From Thermohalobaculum sp963721105 (lineage in GTDB: Bacteria; Pseudomonadota; Alphaproteobacteria; Rhodobacterales; Rhodobacteraceae): DNA of 64,000 nucleotides. Below, piece after piece: positions 1 to 8,068 of this stretch. The DNA lies in the NCBI GenBank assembly GCA_963721105.1, contig CAVRHY010000011.1:806001-870000 (forward strand), in the 5' to 3' direction. Position numbers and translations under genes: made by a program. Numbering within the stretch: the stretch's first letter is position 1; each line of letters begins with the position of its first letter. The notes under the pieces are model-generated. The model saw only the letters and a program-made list of their open reading frames with translations, had not been told where the DNA came from and ran no database searches.

Positions 1-363
1 GGCGCGGTCGTGCGCGGGGTCGACATGTTCGACTGCGTGCTGCCGACGCGGAGCGGGCGCACCGGGCAGGCCTTCACGCGGCGGGGCGCCGTCAACATCG
101 ACAACGCCCGGCACCGCGACGACCCGCGGCCGCTCGACGAGCACTGCCTGTGCCCGGCCTGCCAGGGCTACAGCCGCGCCTACCTGCACCACGTGTTTCG
201 CGCGGGCGAGATCCTCTCGTCCATGCTGCTGACATGGCACAACCTGCACTACTATCAGCAGCTGATGGCGGGGCTGCGGAACGCCATCGCCGCCGGCCGG
301 CTGGGCGAGTTCGTCGCCGCCTTCGATGCCGCCCGTGCCGCGGGCGACATCGAGCGGCTGTGA
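1..363 (+). CDS. tgt: Queuine tRNA-ribosyltransferase, C-terminal part (5' truncated by window edge)
   Basis: The reading frame is open from base 1, so the gene begins outside the window. The peptide starts with a GVDMFDCVLPTR block, which is characteristic of bacterial Tgt. It continues with the zinc site HCLCPAC and a later His in a segment reading LLTWHNLHYY, the usual Tgt end. The family exchanges guanine-34 for preQ1 in GUN-anticodon tRNAs in the cytoplasm. The Zn ligands (three Cys and one His) are present. The stop at 361-363 lies 4 nt from the end of the convergent porin gene. Assignment is certain from these motifs; the N-terminal catalytic part cannot be judged. Confidence 0.95.
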   Translation, partial: GAVVRGVDMFDCVLPTRSGRTGQAFTRRGAVNIDNARHRDDPRPLDEHCLCPACQGYSRAYLHHVFRAGEILSSMLLTWHNLHYYQQLMAGLRNAIAAGRLGEFVAAFDAARAAGDIERL

Positions 364-367
364 TCGC

Positions 368-1624
368 TCAGAAGCGCATCGAGGCGCCCACCGAGAAGAT
401 GTGCGCCCCGGCGTCGTACCTGACGGTCGATCCCGGCACGGTGCGCAGCGCCACGACCGGGTCGTCGATCGCGAACAGGTACGAATAGCCGGCGTCGAAC
501 GAGACCGAGTCGGTCAGGTCGTAGCTGGCGCCGAGCGAGAGCCAGATGCGGTCCTCGTCGGGGACGCGCACGGTGCGGCCGAAGAAGCCGGCGGCGAAGT
601 TCGAGTCCTGCGTCGGCGTCTGGTCCCAGGCGGCGCCGGCGCGCACCGTCAGCGCGTCGGTGACGTCGAATTCGCCGCCAAGCGCGACGAAGAACGCGTC
701 CTTGTAGTTCTGAGGATCGCGAGCGGTGCCGGCCTGGCCCAGCGCCGGGATGCTGATGTCGATGGCGTCGAACACCGACCAGTTCTGCCACTGGACCTCG
801 CCCATGACGCGGACGCGATCGGTGATCTGCTGCACGATACCCAGCGAGGCGGTGGCGGGCAGGCGGATCTTTGCCGTCACCGGCAGGTTGACGCCGGCAA
901 CCACCGGCGTCTGGGCGAAGCCGCTCAGATCGAGGCCGTAGCCGTGCTGGTAGGCGAGGCCGATCGAGGTGCCGTCGACCGGCTGCCACAGCGCGCCGAC
1001 CGAGAACCCGGCCGTGGTATCGTCGCCGTCGAGGTTCAGCCCCAGCACGCCGGCCCCCTGGTTGGTCCCGCGGGTCAGCCGGCCGTTCGCATAGAAGACG
1101 TTTAACGAGGCGGCGAGCGTCAACTCGGGCACCGGCTCCCAGGCGATGGTCGGAGCGAAGACGAAGGTCTGCAGGTTCGAGGTCAGCGCGTCGGCGCCCC
1201 CGCTGAAGGTCGGCTCGTAGCCGGTCGCCAGCCCGAAGGGCGTGTAGATTGCCGCGCCGAACAGCAGGTCGGGGGCGAAGCGGTAGCCGAAATAGCCGTT
1301 GGCGAGCGCGCCTGCACGGTCGGCGTCGACGCTTTCGCCGGTCGGCGCGCCGGCCGCGTCGAATACCTTGCCGTCCGCGATCGGCATGACCAGCGAAACG
1401 CCGCCGGCGACCGCGCCGCCCTGGTCGACGACGCCGATGGCGGCCGGGTTGAAGCCCATCGAAGCGATGCCGCCCGAGCCTGCCGAGACGCCGGCGAACG
1501 AGACGCCCTGGGCGCGGGCAGACCGCTCCTTGAGCGCGAAGCCGCCCGCCGATGCCTGTCCTGCCGTCGCGGCGATCGCCGCCGTCAGGGCAACGGCCGA
1601 AATGCGTCCGGCTGCTGCTGTCAT
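368..1624 (-). CDS. FadL/OMPP1/TodX-family outer-membrane transport protein
   Basis: A 418-residue protein with an N-terminal signal peptide (alanine-rich, probable cleavage after ASA near residue 27). The mature N-terminus has the family sequence GGFALKERSARAQG, followed by GIASMGFNPA. The remainder alternates short polar and aromatic strands, as expected of a beta-barrel, and ends in a terminal Phe (ASMRF). FadL homologues carry long-chain fatty acids or other hydrophobic compounds across the outer membrane. The substrate here is unknown; fatty-acid uptake is an inference consistent with the acyl-CoA genes elsewhere in the window. It stands alone, divergent from the NDUFA12 gene with about 200 nt between them. 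Confidence 0.9.
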   Translation of the reverse strand: MTAAAGRISAVALTAAIAATAGQASAGGFALKERSARAQGVSFAGVSAGSGGIASMGFNPAAIGVVDQGGAVAGGVSLVMPIADGKVFDAAGAPTGESVDADRAGALANGYFGYRFAPDLLFGAAIYTPFGLATGYEPTFSGGADALTSNLQTFVFAPTIAWEPVPELTLAASLNVFYANGRLTRGTNQGAGVLGLNLDGDDTTAGFSVGALWQPVDGTSIGLAYQHGYGLDLSGFAQTPVVAGVNLPVTAKIRLPATASLGIVQQITDRVRVMGEVQWQNWSVFDAIDISIPALGQAGTARDPQNYKDAFFVALGGEFDVTDALTVRAGAAWDQTPTQDSNFAAGFFGRTVRVPDEDRIWLSLGASYDLTDSVSFDAGYSYLFAIDDPVVALRTVPGSTVRYDAGAHIFSVGASMRF

Positions 1625-1822
1625 GTCACCCTCCCGTCAGTTTTTTTGTCCGGCCAGCCTGATCCCAACTCGCCGCGCGACGGGCGACGTTCCATCCGAC
1701 GTTGTCGATTTTCGGGAAATGTGCTGCGAGTTTGCCGCAGGTGGCGTGTCGCCGGGCGCAGGCTGGACGGGGCGGGGCCGAGTCGCCATAGTGCGCGCGC
1801 CTGTCGAAGGGACGAGTCGCGA

Positions 1823-2203
1823 ATGAATCTGCTCAAGCTGATCTTCACCTGGTGGAACGGTGCGACGCTGGGAACGCGGCTGTGGACGGCGCGCCGCGGC
1901 GTGGCGGTCGGCGTCGACGACCAGGGCAACAGCTTCTATCGCACCGCCGACGGAAAGCGCCGCTGGGTGATCTATGCCGGCGAGGCCGAGGCGAGCCAGG
2001 TCTCGCCCGACTGGCACGGCTGGCTGCACCACACCTTCGCGGAGCCCCCCGAGGACGGCCACTTGCCGCGCAAGCCATGGGAACGCGATCACCGGGCGAA
2101 CATGACCGGCACCACGGGCGCCTACCATCCGCCGGGCAGCATCGTCCTGCCGGACCAGCGGGCGCGCGGCACCGGCGATTACGAAGCGTGGACGCCGGAG
2201 TAG
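1823..2203 (+). CDS. NADH:ubiquinone oxidoreductase subunit NDUFA12 family protein
   Basis: A 126-residue protein starting MNLLKLIFTWW. It carries family blocks GNSFYRTADGKRRWVIY and WHGWLHHTF, and ends YEAWTPE, typical of alphaproteobacterial and mitochondrial NDUFA12 (17.2 kDa complex I accessory subunit). The frame is open further upstream, but the ATG at 1823 is preceded by a purine-rich AAGGGACGAG and begins the conserved N-terminus. The protein associates with the hydrophilic arm of complex I at the inner membrane. It heads a run with mlaD (4-nt gap) and a DUF2155 gene. This gene order is common in alphaproteobacteria and supports the taxonomic placement. Confidence 0.93.
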   Translation: MNLLKLIFTWWNGATLGTRLWTARRGVAVGVDDQGNSFYRTADGKRRWVIYAGEAEASQVSPDWHGWLHHTFAEPPEDGHLPRKPWERDHRANMTGTTGAYHPPGSIVLPDQRARGTGDYEAWTPE

Positions 2204-2207
2204 CGCG

Positions 2208-2651
2208 ATGGCCAACCAGGCGACCGAGACGCTGATCGGGGCGATCGTGCTGGCGGTCGCCGGCGGATTCCTGCTGTTTGCCGCGAACACCGCCGACATG
2301 TCGATCAGCGGCGGCTATCCACTGACCGCGGAGTTTCGCGCCGCCGACGGGCTGGACCCCGGCAGCGACGTCCGGCTGTCCGGCGTCAAGGTCGGCTCGG
2401 TCACATCGATCACGCTGAACCGGCAGAACTACTTCGCCGTGGTTGGCCTGGCGCTGGACGAGGACGTGAAGCTGCCCGAGGACTCGATTGCCAAGATCGC
2501 CTCGGACGGGCTGCTGGGCGGCAACTTCGTCTCCATCGATCCGGGCGCCTCGGACTTCATGCTCGAGCCCGGGGCGTCGATCGAGCACACACAGGGTTCG
2601 GTGAACCTGATCGACCTTGTCGGCAAGGCGATCCAGGGGGGCGGCGGATGA
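2208..2651 (+). CDS. mlaD: MlaD-like MCE-domain protein of an outer-membrane lipid transport system
   Basis: A 147-residue protein with one N-terminal membrane segment (about residues 8-24) and a single MCE domain (about 33-110; LTAEFRAADGLDPGSDVRLS, then VKVGSVTSI). A short C-terminal tail has an acidic patch. MlaD forms a periplasmic hexamer that shuttles phospholipid between the MlaFEDB complex and MlaC. The mlaE and mlaF genes are not in the window. It starts 4 nt after the NDUFA12 stop and overlaps the next ATG by 4 nt, so the three genes are probably co-translated. Confidence 0.93.
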   Translation: MANQATETLIGAIVLAVAGGFLLFAANTADMSISGGYPLTAEFRAADGLDPGSDVRLSGVKVGSVTSITLNRQNYFAVVGLALDEDVKLPEDSIAKIASDGLLGGNFVSIDPGASDFMLEPGASIEHTQGSVNLIDLVGKAIQGGGG

Positions 2652-3475
2652 TGTCCCGGGCGGTCCTGTCGCTGTGCGCCGCCCTGACGGCCGCTGTGGC
2701 GTTCGGCCCGGCAGAGGCCCAGCAGGCACGTGTCCCGCCGGCGCAGGTCGACGGGCAGCCGGTTCCGGCAGTGCCGGGCCAGTCCGTGCCGATTGATCAG
2801 CCGGCGCAGACCGGGACGGTCGAGCAGCCCGGCTTCCAGGCCGAGGCGCAGGCCGAGAGCGTGCCGCAGCCGCGCTTCGTGCGGGCGCCGGGCACGGGCG
2901 GCATCGAGGTGTCGCCGCTGGCGCCGCCGGCAGAATCCGGCGCGAACGGCGACGCGGGTGCCGGCGTGACGGTCATCCAGGAGCAGCCGGACGGGCTGAC
3001 GCCGCGGGGCCCGAACGATGCCGCGCTGATCGAGGGCGACACGAACGGCCGCGCCGCGGCCCGCGCCAGCCGCTTCAAGTCGCCGCCGCAGGACGTGGCG
3101 CGGCTGTCCCGCCCGACCGGCCCGGCCATCCCGATCGATGCCGCGCCGACCGAGCTGCGCCAGGGCGTGCGCCTGCGCGAGCTGGACAAGATGACCGGCC
3201 AGACCGAGACCTTCGAGCTGGCCGTCGGCGAGACGCGCCAGATCGACCGGCTGAAGGTCCGGCTGGACGCCTGCCGCTCGCCGCAGGGCAACGATACGCA
3301 CGGCGCAATGGCGTTCCTCAAGGTCTGGGACATCCGAACGCCGGACGAGGAGGCTTTCTCGGGCTGGATGTTCGCCGAGAGCCCGTCGCTCTCGGCGCTG
3401 GACCATCCGCGCTACGATTTGTGGGTGATCAGCTGCACGACCTCGTCGGTCGCCGCGGCGTCCCCCAGCAAGTAG
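2648..3475 (+). CDS. DUF2155 domain-containing secreted protein
   Basis: A 275-residue protein with a cleavable signal peptide (probable cut after AEA near residue 25). A long Pro/Gln/Ala-rich low-complexity middle follows. The C-terminal DUF2155 domain (about 180-275) contains KMTGQTETFEL, LDACRSPQGND and the hallmark FSGWMFAESPSLSALDHPRYD. Its function is unknown, but it is almost always beside mlaD or NDUFA12 in alphaproteobacteria, suggesting an envelope role. Its last 64 nt overlap the 3' end of the convergent aat gene, so transcripts from the two strands would be complementary there. The tandem ATG ATG start overlaps the mlaD stop. Confidence 0.9.
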   Translation: MMSRAVLSLCAALTAAVAFGPAEAQQARVPPAQVDGQPVPAVPGQSVPIDQPAQTGTVEQPGFQAEAQAESVPQPRFVRAPGTGGIEVSPLAPPAESGANGDAGAGVTVIQEQPDGLTPRGPNDAALIEGDTNGRAAARASRFKSPPQDVARLSRPTGPAIPIDAAPTELRQGVRLRELDKMTGQTETFELAVGETRQIDRLKVRLDACRSPQGNDTHGAMAFLKVWDIRTPDEEAFSGWMFAESPSLSALDHPRYDLWVISCTTSSVAAASPSK

Positions 3476-4071
3476 AAATCGCCGCGGCGCGCCAGCGCGC
3501 GCGCCAGCAGGTCATGGTAATGCGTCCGCGGCACGGCGCGGGCGCCGAGCAATTCCAGGTGCGGCGTGGTGAACTGCGTGTCCAGCAGCGTGAAGCCGCC
3601 GGCGCGCAGCCGCGCCACCAGGTGGGCCAGCGCGATCTTCGAGCCGTCGCGCATCCGGCTGAACATGCTCTCGCCGAAGAACGCCGCGCCCAGCGCCAGG
3701 CCGTAGAGGCCGCCGGCGAGGCGGCCGTCCTGCCAGACCTCGACGGAATGTGCGTGGCCCATCCGGTGCAGCTCGATGAACAGCGAGCGGATCGTCGGGT
3801 TGATCCAGGTCTCGGGCCGGTCGGCGCAGGCGTCGAGCACCTCCTCGAAGGCGGTGTCGACGCGGACGCTGTGCCGGCCCTTCAGCAGCGTCTTGCGCAG
3901 GCTGCGCGAGAGCCGGAAGCCATTCAGCGGCAGGATTCCGCGCTTGCGCGGGTCGACCCAGTAGACGTCCTGGGCCTCGGCATGATCGGCCATCGGGAAT
4001 ACGCCGGCACCGTATGCCCGCAACACGAGCTCGGGTGTGAGCTCCAGCTCGTCTGATTCCGCGTCCTTCAT
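3412..4071 (-). CDS. aat: Leucyl/phenylalanyl-tRNA--protein transferase
   Basis: A 219-residue protein of usual family length. It contains the Aat blocks YGAGVFPMA, YWVDPRKRGILPL, SVEVWQDGRLAGGLYGLALGA, FFGESMFSR and LLDTQFTTPHLELLGA. The enzyme attaches Leu or Phe from charged tRNA to proteins with N-terminal Lys or Arg, marking them for ClpAP through the N-end rule. It is cytoplasmic. Here it is the downstream gene of the accB-accC-aat run, 16 nt beyond accC. Its 3' end overlaps the DUF2155 gene on the opposite strand. Confidence 0.96.
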   Translation of the reverse strand: MKDAESDELELTPELVLRAYGAGVFPMADHAEAQDVYWVDPRKRGILPLNGFRLSRSLRKTLLKGRHSVRVDTAFEEVLDACADRPETWINPTIRSLFIELHRMGHAHSVEVWQDGRLAGGLYGLALGAAFFGESMFSRMRDGSKIALAHLVARLRAGGFTLLDTQFTTPHLELLGARAVPRTHYHDLLARALARRGDFYLLGDAAATDEVVQLITHKS

Positions 4072-4087
4072 CGTCGGCGAGGATGAT

Positions 4088-5434
4088 CTACTCGGGTTGG
4101 TCTGCCAACCACTGTTCCAGCCAGTGGATGTTGTAGTCGCCGGACAGGATGTCCGGGTTCTGCAAGAGGCGCTGGAAAAGTGGCAGCGTCGTGTCGATGC
4201 CGCCGACGATGGTCTCGCCGAGCGCGCGGCGCAGCCGCATCAGGCAGGCCGGCCGGTCCTCGCCGTGCACGATCAGCTTGCCGATCAGGCTGTCGTAGTT
4301 CGGCGGCACGCGGTAGCCGGCGTAGAGGTGCGAGTCCATGCGTACGCCCAGCCCGCCCGGCGCGTGGTAGGTGTCGACCATGCCGGGCGAAGGCGTGAAC
4401 TGCGGCACGCGCTCGGCGTTGATCCGGCACTCGATGGCGTGCCCGTGCGGCACCAGCTCGTCCTGCGTGAAGCTGAGCGGCAGGCCGGCGGCGATGCGGA
4501 TCTGCTCCTGCACCAGGTCGACGCCGAAGATCGTCTCGGTGACCGGGTGCTCGACCTGCAGGCGCGTGTTCATCTCGATGAAGTAGAATTCGCCGTCCTC
4601 GAACAGGAACTCGATCGTGCCGACGCCGCGATAGCCCATCTCGCGGATCGCGTCGGCGCAGGTCTTGCCGATGCGGGCGCGCGTCTCGGCGTCGATGACG
4701 GGCGAGGGGGCTTCCTCGAGCACCTTCTGGTGGCGGCGCTGCAGCGAGCAGTCGCGCTCGCCCAGGTGGCAGGCGTTGCCGTGGCTGTCGCCGATCACCT
4801 GCACCTCGATGTGGCGCGGGGTCGACAGGTATTTCTCGAGGTAGACCGCATCGTCGCCGAAGGCAGCCTTGGCCTCGGCGCGGGCCGATGACCAGGCGTT
4901 GGCGAGTTGCTCGGGCGTGCGTGCCACCTTCATGCCGCGCCCGCCGCCGCCGGCCGCCGCCTTGACCAGCACCGGGTAGCCGATGCCCTCGGCGACCTCG
5001 CGCGCCTCGGCGATGGTGGCGACGCCGCCCTCGGAGCCCGGCACGCAGGGCACGCCGAGGGCGCGCATCGTCTCCTTGGCGGCGATCTTGTCGCCCATCA
5101 GCCTGATGTGCTCGGCGGTCGGGCCGATGAAGGCGAGGCCCGACTCCTCGACGATCTGCGCGAATCCCGCGTTCTCGGACAGGAAACCGTAGCCGGGGTG
5201 GATGGCCTCGGCGCCGGTGATCTCGCAGGCGGCCAGGATCGCCGGCTGGTTCAGGTAGCTCAGCGTCGAGGAGGGCGGCCCGACGCAGACGCTCTGGTCG
5301 GCCAGGCGAACGTGCATGGCGTCGGTGTCGGCGGTCGAGTGGATGGCGACCAACTCGATGCCCATCTCGCGCGCCGCGCGGATGACCCGCAGCGCGATCT
5401 CGCCGCGATTGGCGATCAGGATTTTCTGGAACAT
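4088..5434 (-). CDS. accC: Acetyl-CoA carboxylase biotin carboxylase subunit
   Basis: A 448-residue protein of standard length. The N-terminus MFQKILIANRGEIALRVIRA and the HPGYGFLSENAGFA block mark the biotin carboxylase fold. The glycine-rich ATP-grasp loop KAAAGGGGRGMK and the catalytic EMNTRLQVEHPVTE segment follow. It carboxylates biotin on AccB with bicarbonate and ATP, the first half-reaction of malonyl-CoA formation for fatty acid synthesis. It lies 12 nt downstream of accB and is presumably transcribed with it from the promoter at 6038-6065. All motifs are intact. Confidence 0.98.
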   Translation of the reverse strand: MFQKILIANRGEIALRVIRAAREMGIELVAIHSTADTDAMHVRLADQSVCVGPPSSTLSYLNQPAILAACEITGAEAIHPGYGFLSENAGFAQIVEESGLAFIGPTAEHIRLMGDKIAAKETMRALGVPCVPGSEGGVATIAEAREVAEGIGYPVLVKAAAGGGGRGMKVARTPEQLANAWSSARAEAKAAFGDDAVYLEKYLSTPRHIEVQVIGDSHGNACHLGERDCSLQRRHQKVLEEAPSPVIDAETRARIGKTCADAIREMGYRGVGTIEFLFEDGEFYFIEMNTRLQVEHPVTETIFGVDLVQEQIRIAAGLPLSFTQDELVPHGHAIECRINAERVPQFTPSPGMVDTYHAPGGLGVRMDSHLYAGYRVPPNYDSLIGKLIVHGEDRPACLMRLRRALGETIVGGIDTTLPLFQRLLQNPDILSGDYNIHWLEQWLADQPE

Positions 5435-5446
5435 CGCGCGCGGCGT

Positions 5447-5953
5447 CTATTCGATGATCATCAGCGGCTCGCCGAACTCGACCGGCTCGGCGTTCTCGAC
5501 CAGGATCGCCCGAACGCGGCCGGCGCGCGGCGCCGGGATCTGGTTCATCGTCTTCATCGCCTCGATGATCAGGATCGTCTGGCCCTCGGTCACCTGGTCG
5601 CCGACGCCGACGAACGGGTCCGAGCCGGGCTCGGCCGCCAGGTAGGCGGTGCCGACCATCGGCGAGGTGACGGCGTTCGTCAGGTCCGGGCCCTCGGCCT
5701 TGGCGGGCTGGGCCGGTTGCTGATGCGTCGGCTGCGGCTGGTGCTGCATCGGCGCGGCCTGCATCTGGTGGCCGCCCGGCTGGCCGGTCACATGAACCGG
5801 GGCTGCAGCCACCGGGGCACGCGACAGGCGCACCTTCAGCTCGTCGTCCTCGCCGTATTCGCGTTCGACCTCGATCTCGGTCAGGTCCGAGTCCCTGATG
5901 AGCTGCGCCAGCGCCTGGATGAAGGCAACATCCTGCTCGATTCCATTGCTCAT
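5447..5953 (-). CDS. accB: Biotin carboxyl carrier protein of acetyl-CoA carboxylase
   Basis: A 168-residue protein. The N-terminal part (about 1-55) reads QDVAFIQALAQLIRDSDLTEIEVE, typical of AccB. A Pro/Gln/His-rich linker leads to the C-terminal biotinyl domain with the lysine motif EAMKTMNQIPA (most AccB proteins have AMKLMN or AMKMMN). I chose the ATG at 5953 because MSNGIEQDVAF is the conserved N-terminus and GGCGGGGCG precedes it; the frame extends 13 codons further upstream. It is co-transcribed with accC. The upstream neighbour aroQ, seen in many bacteria, is absent; a divergent promoter region lies there instead. Confidence 0.97.
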   Translation of the reverse strand: MSNGIEQDVAFIQALAQLIRDSDLTEIEVEREYGEDDELKVRLSRAPVAAAPVHVTGQPGGHQMQAAPMQHQPQPTHQQPAQPAKAEGPDLTNAVTSPMVGTAYLAAEPGSDPFVGVGDQVTEGQTILIIEAMKTMNQIPAPRAGRVRAILVENAEPVEFGEPLMIIE

Positions 5954-6037
5954 CGCCCCGCCTCTCCGCCTCTCGGCCGCCATGCACGGCACTGCTTGCT
6001 CTTCGGGCCGAGCGGCCCTTTCGGCAGACTGGGCGTG

Positions 6038-6065
6038 CTTATACGACGATTTCGCGATGCGTCAA
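6038..6065 (-). promoter_or_regulatory. Predicted sigma-70 promoter of accB-accC-aat
   Basis: Read on the minus strand, TTGACG (6065-6060) is separated by 16 nt from TATAAG (6043-6038), a near-consensus housekeeping promoter. It lies about 85 nt upstream of the accB start and points into it. No other match of this quality was seen in the 357-nt gap between accB and the divergent acyl synthetase gene. Confidence 0.6.
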
Positions 6066-6167
6066 AGGCGACCCCGGGCCGGTCTTTCTGGCGTCTGCGG
6101 GGCCTTCCCGGTGGCGGGTCACGCACCGGTTGGAGCCGGCCGGCCGGGCTTGCCAATCCTCGAATAT

Positions 6168-6183
6168 ATTACCGTCCTGTAAT
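6168..6183. promoter_or_regulatory. Candidate operator: dyad ATTAC-N6-GTAAT
   Basis: The arms ATTAC (6168-6172) and GTAAT (6179-6183) form a perfect five-base dyad around six bases. A closely related dyad TTAC-N6-GTAA occurs at 6264-6277, with the aligned consensus TTACYGTYCYGTAA. Both lie between accB and the first gene of the sphingolipid locus. TetR/MarR-type regulators often bind such elements, but no regulator gene is nearby, so this is only a candidate. Confidence 0.35.
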
Positions 6184-6251
6184 GAAGGTCACGTTTCCGA
6201 CGCGGAACTCGGCGTGGGGGACTGCCCGGAACCTGCCGACGCGCATGGCGG

Positions 6252-6280
6252 TTGTCTCGGACCTTACTGTTCCGTAATCA
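6252..6280 (+). promoter_or_regulatory. Predicted promoter and overlapping dyad of the acyl synthetase-spt operon
   Basis: TTGTCT (6252-6257) and TAATCA (6275-6280) are 17 nt apart, about 30 nt upstream of the ATG at 6311. The spacer is CGGACCTTACTGTTCCG, and TTAC-N6-GTAA (6264-6277) overlaps the putative -10. The 13-mer CCTTACTGTTCCG recurs exactly at 15731-15743, just upstream of the third sphingolipid unit. The -10 could instead be TTACTG. The site may therefore be a regulator-controlled or shared promoter. Confidence 0.4.
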
Positions 6281-6310
6281 GGTTGAATCGCTTCTCTCCA
6301 GATCGGGCCC

Positions 6311-8068
6311 ATGTCGATCCACACCCTCAAGCGAGAGTACCGCGCGGCGCTGACGCCAACCCCCACCGGGAGGGGCGTCCCGCTGTGCCGTGGGCGGTTC
6401 GATACGCTGGTCGAGGCGCTGGACTACGCCGCCGAGGCCAGGACGGGCATGAATTTTCACGGCCCGCGGGGCGAGCTGGCCGAGGCGCTGGGCTATGCCC
6501 GGCTGGCCGGTGAGGCGCGCCACCACGCCGGCAGGCTGCTTGGCCTGGGACTGGTGCCCGGCGACCGTGTCGGGTTGGTGGCAGATGCCGACGCCGACTT
6601 CGTGCGCGGCTTCATGGCGGCAGTGCTGGCCGGGCTGGTGCCGTGCCCGATGCCGCTGCCGACGGCCTTTGGTGAGCGGGCCGAGTATGCCGACCAGCTC
6701 CGCCGCATCGCTGCCGTGGCCGACATCGCGGCGGTGATCCTGGCCGAGCCCTACAGGGCGCTCGTCGCAGACGCGCTGGACGATCGGCAGTTCCGCCATC
6801 TCGGCTCGCTCGGCGCCATCGACGCCGCCCCGGCGCCGCTGCCTGCGCGGCCTGCGCCCGAGACGCTGGCCTATTTGCAGTTCTCGTCCGGCACGACACG
6901 GACGCCGCGCGGCATCGCGGTGACGCACCGCGCCCTGATGGCCAACGTCGAAGGCATGGCGCACGCGCTGGAGCTGGGTCCATCGGACCGCGGCATGAGC
7001 TGGCTGCCCTTCTACCACGACATGGGGCTGGTCGGGTGCATGCTGCTGCCGCTGGCGACGCAGATGTCGATCGACTATCTGGCGACGCGCGACTTCGTCC
7101 GTCGCCCGGGCCTGTGGCCGTCGATGATCTCCCGGAACCGGGCGACGCTTTCATACGCGCCGTCCTTTGGCTACCGGCTGGCGGCGCAGCGCTCGCGCCT
7201 GTCCGAGCCGGTCGACCTCTCGAGCTGGCGCATCGCCGGGATCGGCGGCGACATGATCAAGACGGGCAACCTCGATGAGTTCGCGGGGGTCTACGAGCCG
7301 CACGGGTTTTCGGCGAACAGCTTCCTGCCGAGCTATGGCATGGCCGAGCTGGCTTTGGGCTTCACCTTCGCCCGGACTGGCGCGGGATGCCGGTCCGAGG
7401 TGCTGGACGCGGTCGCCCTGGAGCGCGGCGAGGCGCTGCCGACGCGCGGCGAACCGGCCACCGGGTCGAATGGCGCCCGCGCCTTCGCGATCTGCGGCCG
7501 GCCGCTTCCGGGCCACGAGATGCAGGTGCGGGACGGCCACGGCCAGGTGCTGGGCAGCCGGCGGGTCGGCGACATTCACGCCCGCGGGCCGAGCGTGATG
7601 CAGGGCTATTTCGCCGACCCCGACGCCACCGACGCGGTGCTGTCGCCGGACGGCTGGCTCGAGACCGGCGATCGGGGCTATGTCACCGAGGAGGGCGAGC
7701 TGGTCGTCACGGGCCGCTCGAAGGACCTGATCATCATCAACGGCCGCAACATCTGGCCGCAGGACATCGAGTGGGCGCTCGAGCGCCGGCTGAGCGGCAT
7801 CCGCGAGGGCGCGATCGCCGTCTTTGGCGTCGACACTGCGGACACCGGCGCCGAGGAAGGGCTGGCCATCGTCCTGGAGCATCGCGGCAGCGATCCCGAC
7901 GAGCGCCGGCGGCTGCGCGACGAAGCCGACCAGCTCGTCCGGCAGGGCTTCGGGCTGACGCCCGAGATCGCTTTCAGCCCTCCGGGCGCGCTTCCGCGCA
8001 CCTCGTCGGGCAAGCTGAGCCGGGTGCAGGCGCGCGCCATGCACCTGGCCGGGTGTTTCGGACGGTGA
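6311..8068 (+). CDS. Fatty acyl-AMP/acyl-ACP synthetase of the ceramide locus
   Basis: A 585-residue member of the ANL adenylate-forming superfamily, closest in style to fatty acyl-AMP ligases. Visible motifs are the phosphate-binding loop FSSGTTRTPRGIAVTHRALM, SWLPFYHDMGLVG, PSYGMAEL, GWLETGDRGYV and GRSKDLIIINGRNIWPQDIE. The C-terminal catalytic Lys is in RTSSGKLSR. It would activate a fatty acid with ATP and load it on an ACP. Its position with an ACP, spt and a ceramide reductase matches the Caulobacter ceramide locus, where an acyl-ACP synthetase supplies serine palmitoyltransferase. It is the first gene of its operon and overlaps the next start by 4 nt. The function is inferred from family and context. 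Confidence 0.85.
   Translation: MSIHTLKREYRAALTPTPTGRGVPLCRGRFDTLVEALDYAAEARTGMNFHGPRGELAEALGYARLAGEARHHAGRLLGLGLVPGDRVGLVADADADFVRGFMAAVLAGLVPCPMPLPTAFGERAEYADQLRRIAAVADIAAVILAEPYRALVADALDDRQFRHLGSLGAIDAAPAPLPARPAPETLAYLQFSSGTTRTPRGIAVTHRALMANVEGMAHALELGPSDRGMSWLPFYHDMGLVGCMLLPLATQMSIDYLATRDFVRRPGLWPSMISRNRATLSYAPSFGYRLAAQRSRLSEPVDLSSWRIAGIGGDMIKTGNLDEFAGVYEPHGFSANSFLPSYGMAELALGFTFARTGAGCRSEVLDAVALERGEALPTRGEPATGSNGARAFAICGRPLPGHEMQVRDGHGQVLGSRRVGDIHARGPSVMQGYFADPDATDAVLSPDGWLETGDRGYVTEEGELVVTGRSKDLIIINGRNIWPQDIEWALERRLSGIREGAIAVFGVDTADTGAEEGLAIVLEHRGSDPDERRRLRDEADQLVRQGFGLTPEIAFSPPGALPRTSSGKLSRVQARAMHLAGCFGR

Noticed and set aside
4068..5987. A 639-codon minus-strand frame covering accC and accB
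   Set aside because: It is an Arg/Pro/Gly-rich shadow typical of high-GC DNA; the accB and accC frames explain the region fully.
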